DNA of 64,000 nucleotides, taken from assembly GCF_964275005.1 (NCBI RefSeq), contig NC_092698.1, positions 32,233,162 to 32,297,161 on the forward strand, in the 5' to 3' direction. The position numbers were made by a program, and so were the translations under genes. Below the pieces are notes generated by a model, which was given only the letters and a program-made list of their open reading frames with translations, made no database searches and was not told the DNA's origin. The first letter of the stretch is position 1. Each line of letters opens with the position of its first letter. This DNA comes from Diadema setosum. Taxonomy: Eukaryota; Echinodermata; Echinoidea; Diadematoida; Diadematidae. This document shows positions 13,201 through 26,100 of this stretch, one piece after another.

Positions 13201-16200
13201 CCAGTTTGCGTTTACACCAAGAAGAGGCAGGGCTCGGCCGCGGCTCGTCCGCGGCCGAGACCACCTCCAGAGCGAGGCCAAATGCGAGGCCAATTTTGGC
13301 CTCGCATTTGGCCTTTTGCGCGTTTACACTGAAGCGGGGCTGGGCTCGGCCGCGGCTCGGCCGCGGCCGAGCCTCGCACTGTAAACGGGGTCTAAGATGA
13401 TCTACTAGCGACAGTGTTTAAAGCCTTTCTTTACATGGTTCATGTGACCCTGCCAAAAGGCAGGGGTTTGAGAAATTCTTCAGACCGTTCGTTCGATCTC
13501 CTGCACGGAAATCTTTAGTAAAAGGCGAAAGATTTATGCGTGTTGCAGGAAATCCACGGATGTCATGTGCCGCGAGATCGAAGACTCTTACTTTTTCCAA
13601 TAATAATGATGTCGTGGTTTATGCGTCAAACAGTCACAACGTACGATACAGACAAATCTATTGACATGCAAATGAGATTTACAAAATCATTGTTATATAC
13701 TCTTCATGCAAGTTTTTTTTTTTTTTCCACCAAGACAAAAGAAGGGTTCCACAGAGGGTCTCCTGACTTGTGCTTGAGATTCGCCCGTTTATATAGGAAG
13801 AACTAATGTATGCCAACGAGCTCCAGCAATGAAAATATAAACAAAAGAACAATGCAGGTGAAATGAATGGCTTTCTACGAAAGGTTTCTGAAGCAGAATC
13901 ATCCCCAAATCTATAGAGTTAACACTGAATTGAGTAATTACACGCATGGACCACATGCAAACTGATTAGATGTGATATTGTACGATGGTGCATGTTGTTT
14001 GCATCGAAATGTCGGTGGAAAAGTAATGGACGAATAATTGCATGCTTTTTGACATTATTTATAAGACTTTGGATAACTTTCGTGAGGCATGCGATTACTA
14101 ACCTCCTACTTGGAATTTGGCCATCGTATGCAACACTGATCTTCGCCCTTGGTGTTTCTTGAAGATGAGCAGTAGTGAAATCTATTCTTGACATTTTATT
14201 GATATACGTCATTCTTTACATATTTTACATGAACTCCTTATATCTTAATGTGTCTCCCGATCCCTATTTACCTCCACCCGCAAGGGAGATTAATGATTGT
14301 GTTCATGAAACTGTACTAAGATTTTCTTTACATGCAATGTAATTTACCAAGACTGTCCGTATCAACTTTGGGGTTTGTCTCGCCAGTGTCAGGAGTTTGC
14401 CCGACCTAGCAACAACTAAAATGTAAGCACATCAACTTCAAAGAATCAAAATGAATACCCCCCAATAAAAAAAGAAATATGGATAGGCAAGGAAACTTGA
14501 GAAGAACTTGAATAATTTACCAAGACTGTCAGTATTAACTTTGAGGTTTGTCTCGCCAGTGCCAGGAGTTTGCCCGACCTAGCAACAACTAAAATGTAAG
14601 CACAACAACTTTAAAGAATTAAAATGAATACCCCCCCCCCCTCCCCCCATTAAAAAAAAAATAAGAAATATGGATAGGCAAGTAAACCTGAGAAAATTAA
14701 ATACCGGAATGAGGATGAAGAAGAGGAAAAGATACCTAAATTGTTAAGTGAAAGAAAGAGACACGTAACGTTAAGTCTACGATGATCTTCTCGTTACATT
14801 TTCAAAGTCTTTCTTTACATGGTTCATGTGGGCCCTGGCATCATAGCCAGGGCTGTAAGAAATTGATAATTCCGTTCGTTTGATCTCCTGCACGGAAATC
14901 TTTAGTAAAAGGCGAAAGATTTATGCGTGTTGCAGGGAATCCGCGGATAATCGTTTGAACGAGTTGAGGATACTTATTATTTTTTAAGAACACTGAAGTT
15001 GCGGTTGATGCATCAAACAGTCTAAACATACGACGAGAACAAAGTCTTTTGACATTCAAATAAGGACGATCTAGAAGGGAAAACGGTTTACAAAGAGACT
15101 ACAATACACCGGTTCACTAACATATTCAAATTAATGGATGTTTCTTCAGTCCTGATGTACATGTAGTAACGAGCTGTTTCATGAACTTGTACCTAAAAAA
15201 AAAAAGGAAACACTTTACAATACTTGGAATTGATTTTGGCATGCATTATTTGTTACTGCGTCGGGTAAACCTCGGGCAAGCTTTCATTGTTGTCAAGAAG
15301 ATCCATTGTAAGAAAGGCATGCATAAAATGTTAATTTATGCCACTATAGCTGGTCTATTTCATGCATGTTTCCCTTTTCAAGACGATCAGTGGAAACCAC
15401 AAAGCTTGTCAGATTAATTTTGTGCCCTTCATTTGTGCCCGTGGCTCGTCCAACCTGGCAACAACATGTTTAACATTCAGCAAGAAAAACAAAAGCAGGT
15501 GATATGAATGGCTTGTAACTATATGTGTCAGAGGCAGAGACATCTATAAATTTGAATGCAAAGGCAGTCATGTTACTTAATTTATGACCATTTGAATCAC
15601 ATTGATATTGATTATGTAAGGGGTGCGCCAATGCGTCGAGTGCTGTTTGTCCGCATTTCAAACATAAAACATGCCACGGAATGCTTGGCTAAAGATCAAA
15701 AGATCGACGTTAAACTGAAAAAAAAAACAACAACAACAAACAAACAAACTCCAGTTTCATGAGTCAATCACAATGGAAACTCTTGGAATCACACTTGGAA
15801 AATAGTAGCTACAGTGCAGCACAACTCTTGGTAGGTAGACCTATGAGGAGTCATTCCTCCATTAATCCAATTCATATTACAGTTTTGAACGATTTTTTTT
15901 TCTTCAGGTGACAATGATACGCTTTGATTGAGGCGTGGTCTAGGATTCGAGATCATCATGATAGCTAGAAACTACGTGTAAATGGTGTCAGTTTTAATAG
16001 CCTATGGTTATTAATTATCTAAGGACGCCCACAGGTAAACGACACCTTAATCGCAAAGAAGAAACACGTTATCAACTCACAAATGAATTGCAACCTTTTT
16101 TCCCGATATACTTCCACTCCCCAAAAGAGCATTTACTAGAATCTCGAAACTTTCCAGAGTCTTTCTTTGCATGTTTCAAGTTAGCCTACCTAATGGCAGG

Positions 16201-16481
16201 CCTGAAAGAAATTGATGATTCCGTTCGTTTGATCTCCTGCACGGAAATCTTTAGTAAAAGGCGAAAGATTTATACGTGTTGCAGGAAATCCACGGATGAC
16301 TGCTGAATCGAGATGAAGACACTTTTTATTTCTTAAAACACTGATGCTACGGTTGATGCGTCAGCAGCCAAATCTTACGCCTGGATCAAGTCTTTTGACT
16401 TGCAAATGACGACTATCTCAATCACAATAGACCAATTTACAAAAGGCGTGACCAGAAAACATATCTGACCTGTGTGTGTAG

Positions 16482-16538
<57 letters not shown>

Positions 16539-19500
16539 GGGGTTCTCCTGACTTAGCAAGAATTCGTATCTGCTGAGATCTGAACAAGGAAAGTGACAGG
16601 CTCTAACACTTCATGATTATGACATAGAGACTAAGGCTAATGGCGGACGGCGTCACGAACGCAGATGTTTGATCATGATGGTCTAAAGCTCACGTTCAGG
16701 CCTACGTACACGATATTATGGTCTAGTGTCGAAAGAAGTGATAAAATGAAGTTTAGCAGCCCACTTGATTCAGAGCAAAACATCCATAAAATTCACAATG
16801 GACGGCAAAGCCATGAAATGATTCTCGAGTTGTCGCACATTTAATCAGAAACTATAGTGACAGCATGCCCCACGTTTATCTTCGGTAGATATGAGAAGAG
16901 TTAGTATAGGTTGGCATTACTCTCGCTAATGATGAATCATCATACAACCATACATCTTGGTTGAGCGTTCTCCAAGTTTTGGAATCATTATCTCTTGACG
17001 TCACGTGTATGCAGAATGACTGAAAATAGTCATTTCAACTGTGATCGCTGATGTGATTTTTACAAATAGCCCGTTGTGTATAGCCTTTCTTGTTTATACT
17101 TATAGCGGTGCTTCATTGTATGTCGTTCAACCCCAACAACAATAACAACGAAAAGAACGACAACAACAAATGACATAAGAGGAATAATAATTGGCAGTGA
17201 AACCTGAACAAAGATTTTTTTTTTTTGTTCTTCCCTTCCTCTTTAACGTAACCCTGCTGCCATGAAAGACAGGACAGTAAGGAATTGCAATTGCCGTTTG
17301 TTTAGTTCTCTGCACGGAAATCTTGCGTAAAAGGTGAAAGATTTCTGCGAATTGCAGGAGACCAACGGATACAGGCTCCGTCAAGCAGAAAACATCATTT
17401 CAAGCTTATGATATATGATCGATGTCTTGGTAGATAGCCGTGACGAAACGTCCCCACTGAACTTTCACTTTAGAGAATAGTCATTTACTAATGCTTCAAC
17501 GTGTCCATTCTTGTCTGGGGTTTTTTTTTTTAAAGCTAATTGCAGCAACTTACCAGAAGGTTTCCCTCTTTCACTGCACGACGAGCCTTCCGCCGAGCTT
17601 GCTTGAGAAAACCCGTCCTTCTTTTCAGGTGCTCGTTGTAGAGGAAGAGGATCCTCTTCTTTTCTCTCTGACGGATGGAAACAAGAATACATGTGATTGG
17701 ACTTGCATAAATGGACTTGAGTACTGCAACAAGACTACGGCTTGAGTTTAAGAGTGTAGAGAAAGTCCAAGCATCTTCCAATATATCGCTATATAAACAT
17801 CGCTAAATTGGCAACATATTGCCACCTCATTCGGTTTATGAGACAAGAAGCCCCCGACAAGAAACCATGTGTCAGGAAAAAAGAAATGCTACGAATGAAA
17901 TTAACAACAGTCATACAGGTAAGCAGATCAATGGGTCCAACATACCGAAAAAGTTGTGACCGTTCGAACGTCCATAGTCATTTAGATTGACATTTCAGGA
18001 GGAGTTCATGGAAGCCGTCTTGGTCACGTGACTATCACATTTCTCGTGTAATACTTATACCTTTTTTCTATGCAGAACGCCACATAAAGTAATCACATAG
18101 CGCTATAAAAAGACGTCTGGTGAAAGGAAAATATATTTTATGGCAGGAGTTCAAAAGTCGCCATCGTAGCGAAGGCAATAATCATTCCTGTGACAAGCAC
18201 TGTACTATCATTATGTTGCCAAAACCGCAACAGAGTTACTGGAAGTACAGGGTGAATGGAGAAAAACAAACCTTGGGATAGAAAAAGGAACAGATAACCC
18301 TTCGAATCCTCAGGCCATAGGCTTGAAAATACAATAGCGCCCACACCGTCAGCCAAAGACCAATGATGAGCAAGTTTGTGGCTCCCTTTACTTTGTTTGG
18401 TCGTGGCAAGCAATCTGTGAAATAGCAGAAGTAAGGCGATACTTTCAGCGGCACAGATATGGCTAATTTTTGTTTCAGATGGTCCTTACACTCACATTTC
18501 CAGAATAATGCTGGATACGTTAAATCATTATGCAATCTACATTTTTGTTGTTGTTGATGAAGCAATGTTGAAAGAAGAAGCAGAGGAAAAGGAAAAGAAA
18601 ACGTATAAGAAGAGAAAGAAGGAAAAGACATGGCAAGTTCTTACTGAGCTCAATGGGAATGGAAAGAATGAGACAAGACCTGGCAAGGCCTGTGTTGGTT
18701 TTAAAATCAAGATTTTAGAGACTACTACACAGTCTTTTCGGACTTTCATTTTCGTCATTCATTGAGCTGTCCAGACAAGGGAAGACGCTGACATTGCGAG
18801 TAATGAATGTATTGATTAATTATTCAACTAATCAATTGCTTCGTCTAATATGTTTCTATTTCATTTTACTGTCATCGAGCAAGAATTTAAATGGATACTT
18901 TTCCTGCATATGTTATCAAAATACTATGTGTGAAGAGTTAATGAGGGGCAGGAACATTTTTTTCCCCTTCATGGCAGACTTTATTTATCATGGATGCCAA
19001 AGGGGATCGTCAGTAATAGGTTTACTCACGTTTGTTTGATGAGACCCGCGCTACCTGATGTTCGCTGCTGAAAGTCAGGAAGACCTTTCGGAACACCTGT
19101 GCCACGGCGCCTTCTCCGTGTATTGCGAAACGTATCACGTGATGCCCTGAAAATTGACCAATCAGAGAACATAAAAAATAGACATATTTGATTATTTCGA
19201 GCAGAGGACTCTCCTTTTTGTTTTGTTTTTTTTTAAATCAAAAAGGTGACAAGAGACATGTATTTAGTCATGTGATATGACAATTATGTTATGATATATG
19301 ATTATGATATATGATATGATATGATATGAGTATGACATGATATGATATGATATGATATGATATGATATGATATGATATGATATGATATGATATGATATGA
19401 TACGTTATGGTATGCTACATGTTGATTTGTCTATCATGATGTATTATTCTATTTCATGTAAACAGTTAATCTTATCATATCGGAAAGGAAGCTTTCTAAC

Positions 19501-20459
19501 AAAGAGACATGTACCAGGCGTATCGTGCCACTGTATTATAGCGATAAACATGTCTTGGTAGCATTCAAGCTGGTATTCAGAAATCAAATCTCAAGTCCAA
19601 GGCAAGTGACCTTTGAGATAGTCCCTTTCAATATTCAATTTCCTTTCCCCATCCCAAGATGCCATGAAGACGTACCAGCAAATTTAAAATCTACTCGACT
19701 GTGTCGTTGGATGAGATCGAGGGCAGTGTAGAAGAGGTGATCGAAAGTGATGAGGAACAGAGTGACGAGAATCTGCGGCATCAGTCGAAGTGTACTCTTC
19801 ATCTTGATTGGTGGAAAATAAAAAGCACTGAGAACATGAAAAATTGGTTAGTCCAGGAGGAGTGTTAATCGTTGTCACTAGAATATAAAATGTGCGAATG
19901 TAGAAACCAATCTTCTAGAACAAAATGTGTGAATGTAGAAACCAATCTTTAAAAGAAAAAGAAAAAAAAAACTGGGCGAAGGCACAAGACAAAGACAGTA
20001 ACAAAATGTACATTGCTAGCAGATTTTGCATCCAAGTATCTCAGAAGTCCCAAACAGCATCTATCATACCAAGTCTTTATTGTTCATTAGCAAATATAAT
20101 CATCCAAATCGTCTGCCGCAAATTGTCTTGATTTTAAAGGCCAACGTATTCATTATTTACGATGATCAGTTTTCTGTATGAGGTGAATCGTTTTTGTTTC
20201 TGGATATTATTTTTTAATTGACTTTGTTTTAAAGATTTGAATTCATAGGAGTTGAAAAAAAGTTCTTACAAGTTTTCTTTTCTCGTTCTTCTGAAGCGAA
20301 CAGTCGAAAGGTTCAACGAGCTCCATTTCTTCAGATTTCCTCAGCGGCAGTAGAGTTCTCCGACCCTGTGATATCGTGAAAAGGAACCGATTTGAGTATC
20401 TATAGCCAATCATTCTCTTAAGGATTTCGGCTACGGGGGAAACGGACTGTACCGTTTCT

Positions 20460-20494
<35 letters not shown>

Positions 20495-23150
20495 GCACAC
20501 ATACATATAAACAAACAAATAAACACACACAAAGCAGAGTAAGAATCAACAATGAAGAGGAAAAGTGATCATATTCATGCGACTCTCATTCATCCTGTTG
20601 TATACTCTAATTCGTGCATTTTTTTTTTTCTCGTGACACAACACCAGTTAATGTTCAAAACGCATTCTGTTGGATAAGGACATGTAAGATTATTTCACTT
20701 TAGATATCAGTGACAATTACATCATAGTTCATAGTTGTATGGCGGTTGACACAACGCTTATTTGAAATCGTGTCGTTATACGAACAGTGCACCATTTGTC
20801 TCGTGGTGAAACTCACATGTCTCTTTCGTCTGCGCTCTATTTTCATGAAGTATGACGTCATATACACATTGTCGAATCTGATTTCTCGTAGGTACCTATT
20901 GTTGTAGACGAACGCACTGGCCAGCAAGAAAGAAAGAAAGAACAGAAACAAACGAGATGATTAATAACTGCTGTTCACTACCAATTCGTCATTAAAAAAA
21001 AAAAAAATCTATATTCACAAATGGATTTGCTTAAAGCCTGTTTGACCAAGGTTGGGATATGAAGTTATTTACTTAATGTAGAGGCCATTATGATGACCTC
21101 ATGAGAGTTCTGCTAATCGAATATTTATATGGAATCCCATTTTCTTTGCTCATTTTTCCACTAATAAATCGAATATTTAGTCAGGGAGAATCTGCTGTTT
21201 ACACATGCCGAAGGGAAATCTTAACAAATGCAGAATAAAATATGGAAGAACGTTGAGCAGTAGCATAAATGGGAACAGGATACACGATGGAATAATACAT
21301 AATGAGAAGATTTACACCGAAATCTAAAAATACGAAATGAAATAAAATCCCTCGAACAAGGGCAAAGAAAAAATACACTAGAAGGAAGGAGGTATGTATA
21401 TGAACAGTGTATAGAGGTACAGAAGGAAGGACAGTCGAGGAAAAGGGAAAATAGTACTAGAATGACAGAAGAATCGACATAGCGTGAAATGAAGGGAAAA
21501 TAAACAAACATCACAGTGGGAGTAATTGAGTGGAGGCTGAACTGTTTAGTAAATTAATTAATGTACGAAGGAAAGAAAGGAGAGGAGGAATAGTAGTAAA
21601 CGACGGAGGAAGGCATGAGCAACAGAATAAAGAGAGGAGGAACAACAAAAAGAGAGGCCTGTTCAATTTATTTTCCATTCAACAGCATTAAAAAAGTCTT
21701 CAATGCACTCATGGCAAGTAATTTGGTGGTTGCCATGTTTACCTTCTGAAGACGAAGATGAAGGTAACTGATAAGACCATTCTGGTTACTCCCAGGATGA
21801 GGTCGAACCAGAGCTTCTTTCGCTCGATCTCGTGGTTGACTGCCGCCTGGAGCTCTTGCACGGACACTCGTTCGACCAACGACAACATCTGCTTCACCTG
21901 GGGGAAAAGATCAACCGACAATCAGTCTGCATGAGATCGTTGAAGATGCTTCGTCATTATGGCAGTTTGTAGCCGACGCATCATCTGTAATACTTTTTAG
22001 AAAAGCCGCGTTGCGGAGAAAGAAATTAGTGTCATCATGTTCTGTTCATTGGTCACTATGGGACTCAACAATGAAATCAGAGCGATGTATCAAGGCAAAT
22101 AAAAGTCATCATCGAATTCAAAATGTCTCTCGGTAGATTGATGGAAAACGTTGCCATCATGTACGGGTTTTACTCTACAAAATGTCCCTTGTACTTGGGT
22201 GCTGATATGGCATGACTGCACCCGTACGTAGATTATGCATTTCTGGTGCTCTTGTTTACTACACACAAAGACATCATATCGCAATAAATATGCTCATTTT
22301 TTATACTATTATTAGTGAATGGATATAGTAATGGGTGGGTTTAGTTTATTCCCCTATCCCTTTAACAACCTTTCTTGAAGACATATCTTTCAGATACTGA
22401 TTGCAACATAATGGTTCACAAGCAAAGTATAATACAAAAGACATCTACATGAGTAGAATGAACCTAAAATGAACTAAGAGATAATACCAAAAAACTTTTA
22501 TTTGTAATCGTATGAAACGCATCACATGGAATCTCTAAGACTGACAAAGTCCATGATGGTGTTATAGCTTTATCTACCTGCCATTTTAGGTCCGCTTTGA
22601 AGTTCTTTGAGAACGACCTGAGCGCATCCTTGGTCTCGTAATATGTCGCCATCAAGCCGTCCGTTTTGACTGGGGACGAGTCGCAGAGAAAGTCAAGTGC
22701 TGCAACCAAGACATAATCAAAGAAAGTCAATCAGCCATAAAATCAGCAACAAAATCTTGGATTTGATGTTGCAGACGATGACATTTGCATCAGCTTTTAA
22801 AAAAAAAAAGAAAAAGAAGAAGATTAAGTATATGATCAAAGATGTTATCGTGCCACGAACACCTTTACCTGAAGATTTTCAATCATGATAACAGTAGCTA
22901 CCAGAGTACTAGCCAACCAGCCTTATTGGCAGATCTTGCTAAATAAGAGAAGTTGCGATTAATTTAAGTCAATGCTCTCTCAAGTCTTTCATCAGTTGAG
23001 TCGAGATCATCCATGATTTAGGTATCCATAAGCACTGTACAGATTTTATCATCGTTCTTATCTCCAACGATATGATGGCAGTATAAATATATTCATTTCC
23101 CTAGCTTCTTCCCAGCCAAACAGTATAATCATCATCGTCGTCATTGTCAT

Positions 23151-23183
<33 letters not shown>

Positions 23184-26100
23184 GGTTGTCGTCGTCGTCA
23201 TCATTATCGTCATCATCATCTTCACCATCGTTTTTCTCATGGGAACACCAGGATACCATAGCAACGAAAGTTTGGACTCACCTTGTGTGATGTGGCAGAG
23301 TATGGTCAGTTTAAGCGGTAGACACAGGACGTGCTTTATCCCGGGTACCTTGATGGCTCTGTAGCAGTCCTGCTCGGTCTTACGGAAGACCTCCTTACAC
23401 TTGTCCACAGCCTTGGTGAATATCACTGAAGGACGATAAAGATTTAAACAAAACAAAAAAAATCACTTTTCGATAATGAATCAGGGTCCTCTATGCTTGA
23501 GGTTTACGCAGCACCTGAAATATTTCAATTCATGATAAGAGTATTTATGCCTTTTATCGGCCAGATGGGATTTCTACAATAAAAAATCTAAATAGAATAA
23601 CAATGACACCACAAATAGTAAAATACAACAAACAGCAAATAAACAAGCAAACAAACTGACGTATATACACGGTATACACGATTACTAACAAATACCAACT
23701 GACAGAGAAAAAAGAACAAGTGATATATCACATTTCCAGCTTCGAAAAGCAGCAAGTATTATATATATCGGAGTCGGGGAGGGGGGGGGGGGAGCAAAAT
23801 GAACTACTTATCCATATGGACCTCACACTCTCATTCTTGTCATGGATATTTCCGCAAGTGGCTTACTTTCGCACTTGAATTCCATCTTCTTGGCATACTT
23901 GTCTTTGTCGTCCGAGTCTTGGTTGCCGCTCAGGCCTTGGACGTTGCTTTCGAGTTCTGCCTGGAATCCGTTAAATTGTTGCTCAACTCTCTTTGAGATG
24001 AGCTCTATCTCACCATTGTTCGTCTGCGAGAAAGAAAATGGACCAAAAAATAAATTACACGTGATTTCAGCAAAGTCATAACATGTCATTCTAGCTGCGC
24101 AGAGGCACGTGTGTGAAAGCAGATATTCTTTCATTGCAGTGTGCCGTCTAATACTCTGTTATTATTTTATCATCATCATCATCATCATCGTCGTCGTCGT
24201 CGTCGTCGTCGTCATAATTCCTATCATCAATGTTGTTGCAATCATCTTATTACTCGTTTATTTTATTTTGTATAATTATTGTGTAGGAACCATCAAAGGT
24301 AAGGCAAAACACATGCAGTGTTTGGTGTCGAAATGAAGTGAGTTATTGCGACCTGAAATGAAACATGACGAGTCGATTAACGTGTTGGAACCGTTGATAA
24401 ATGAAAGTGGCAGGAAGAGAATGTTCCAAGTTTGAAACGGTCTCTTCAGTTTATAGTATTCAACTACATCAGCAAAGTCCAGCAAGATCACTGATTTATT
24501 GCAATAAAACTTATTGGCCTCTGTGGATCTTGAGGCATTAAATTTACATTAAAAAGGAAAGAGAATCCTTCAGTATGACGACTGAAAATCAATTTTGCCA
24601 CCTACTGCCGTTGCTAAATGTTTTGCGTATGGTATGTAATAAGTTTACGAGTAATCAGCTTTGACTTAACCTCGTGAATTCGCAGAGCTGAGTGACAATA
24701 TTATCATGACCTCTTGCTCACAGGAATAGCGATTATCCCAATCAAAAGTAGGACCTGATACTTCCAGAGAAGTAAACAATTACACTTTTTGTGTCGTCTT
24801 CATGTGTCATTCACCAATTGTACGTGCGCCGAAGTATGTTACCACAGCCATGGATGCTCTCATTATATGCTTCATAGACCACATTGATGCAGCCATATGA
24901 AGCATGATTCAATTTCACACAAGCTCAAAGCCAGCCATTCTCCCTGACACACAATGTTTTAAACTGAATCAGTATGGAACAGAACGTGAGTTATCCGTTC
25001 TTTCTCTTTCTATTCCGTTTTTCTTCTTTGTAACATGGACTTGATCTCAGTGTATGTATGTCATGTAACTTTCTGTTTGTTTTGTTCTATGTAGTGAGTA
25101 ACAGTAATGTACTTCTCAGGAGAACTATGGCTTCTCAACATTCCACTGGCACAAATAATGATATATCTGACTGAATTAGTCTAGAGGGAAAGAAGAGTTA
25201 ACTGGGTTTCAAGCTAACAAACAAAGAGAAAAAATATAATAACAGTTCAGTGACATTCTGAAAGAACTCGTTCCATACGCGAAGTATATCAATGACTGGT
25301 GGGGAACATATCCTAGCCTCAATTGGGGAACGTATCCTAGCCAAGCGTCCCCACCAGTCACTGACTGGTGGGGAACATATCCTAACATTGGGGAACGTAT
25401 CCTAGCCAAGCTTAGGATATACAGAAGAATTTCGCTCCCACCCAGATATAAAGAAAGACTTGTCATCAGCAGCTTTTTAAGTAAGTCTGGACATTGCAAG
25501 GATACATAGTTCAAGATTTATATGAAGGTCTGAACAATAACCTGACTCTCGAAAGTGGACAAATAATTACACACTTCCAACACACACACAAAAAAAAATG
25601 TAGATACGAACAATGATGCATTCATCATACATAATATAATATGATATTTGTCCGTATAAAAAATATGACTCAGGCGATTTGTATGTGTGTGTTTAGATCA
25701 AATCGCATCAACATGACCAAAGAGGAAGTAAAGATTGATATTTAGCCTGAGTGTGAAAAGATCTAGGCAGATGAATCAGCTCTCTGACAGGCGACCTTGA
25801 ATAGAGGACCGCCATATTTGCATGCCGCAGCGAACTGTGAAAGCAAAATAAAGCGCAGAAGCCATTCTTTGCATAATGGGCTAAGCTGAATTGCAGAATA
25901 CCCCCACTGTCGAATATTTTGATACATGTGATGTTGAAAGCTGCCATGAAGCTATTATTACCAATGTCATTCTTACATTCATCTTCTAACTCGGGTGGTG
26001 AGTATTGAATTATTGCACACAGATAAGGATTAACTCTTTGCATTACCTTTGTGTATACATGCGGTGCGAACAGTTCTCGATAGTGTAAATTTGTGTTAAC

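Larger units (their letters stand above)
4593..16320 (+). repeat. Two tandem multi-unit blocks of the array
   Basis: Block 1 holds copies A-E (4593 to about 9860) and block 2 holds F-J (9861 to about 16320). G resembles B, H resembles C, I resembles E, and the spacer after F (resuming at 11853) follows that after A. About one unit (D-like) is missing from block 2. Beyond each core another ~120 bp is shared (GTTGATGCGTCAAACAGTC..., then TTTTGACATTCAAATGAGG), and spacers also match: 5010-5340 with 11853-12190, 6560-7030 with 13960-14400, 9060-9860 with 15360-16150. Confidence 0.75.
4228..17553 (-). other. Giant last intron of the DCST1-like gene, filled by the array
   Basis: This intron runs between exon 15 and the RING exon. 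It holds eleven copies of the structured core, their duplicated flanks, three inserted DNA elements and microsatellites. No convincing protein-coding gene was seen in it; all open frames are short. Confidence 0.88.

Noticed and set aside
4593-17370. Array cores as H/ACA snoRNAs, hammerhead ribozymes or tRNA-derived SINEs
   Set aside because: Two hairpins in ~140 nt suggest H/ACA, but no proper ANANNA hinge or ACA tail was found; there is no CTGATGA/GAAA hammerhead core; TGGTTCATGTGACC only loosely resembles a B box and no A box was found.
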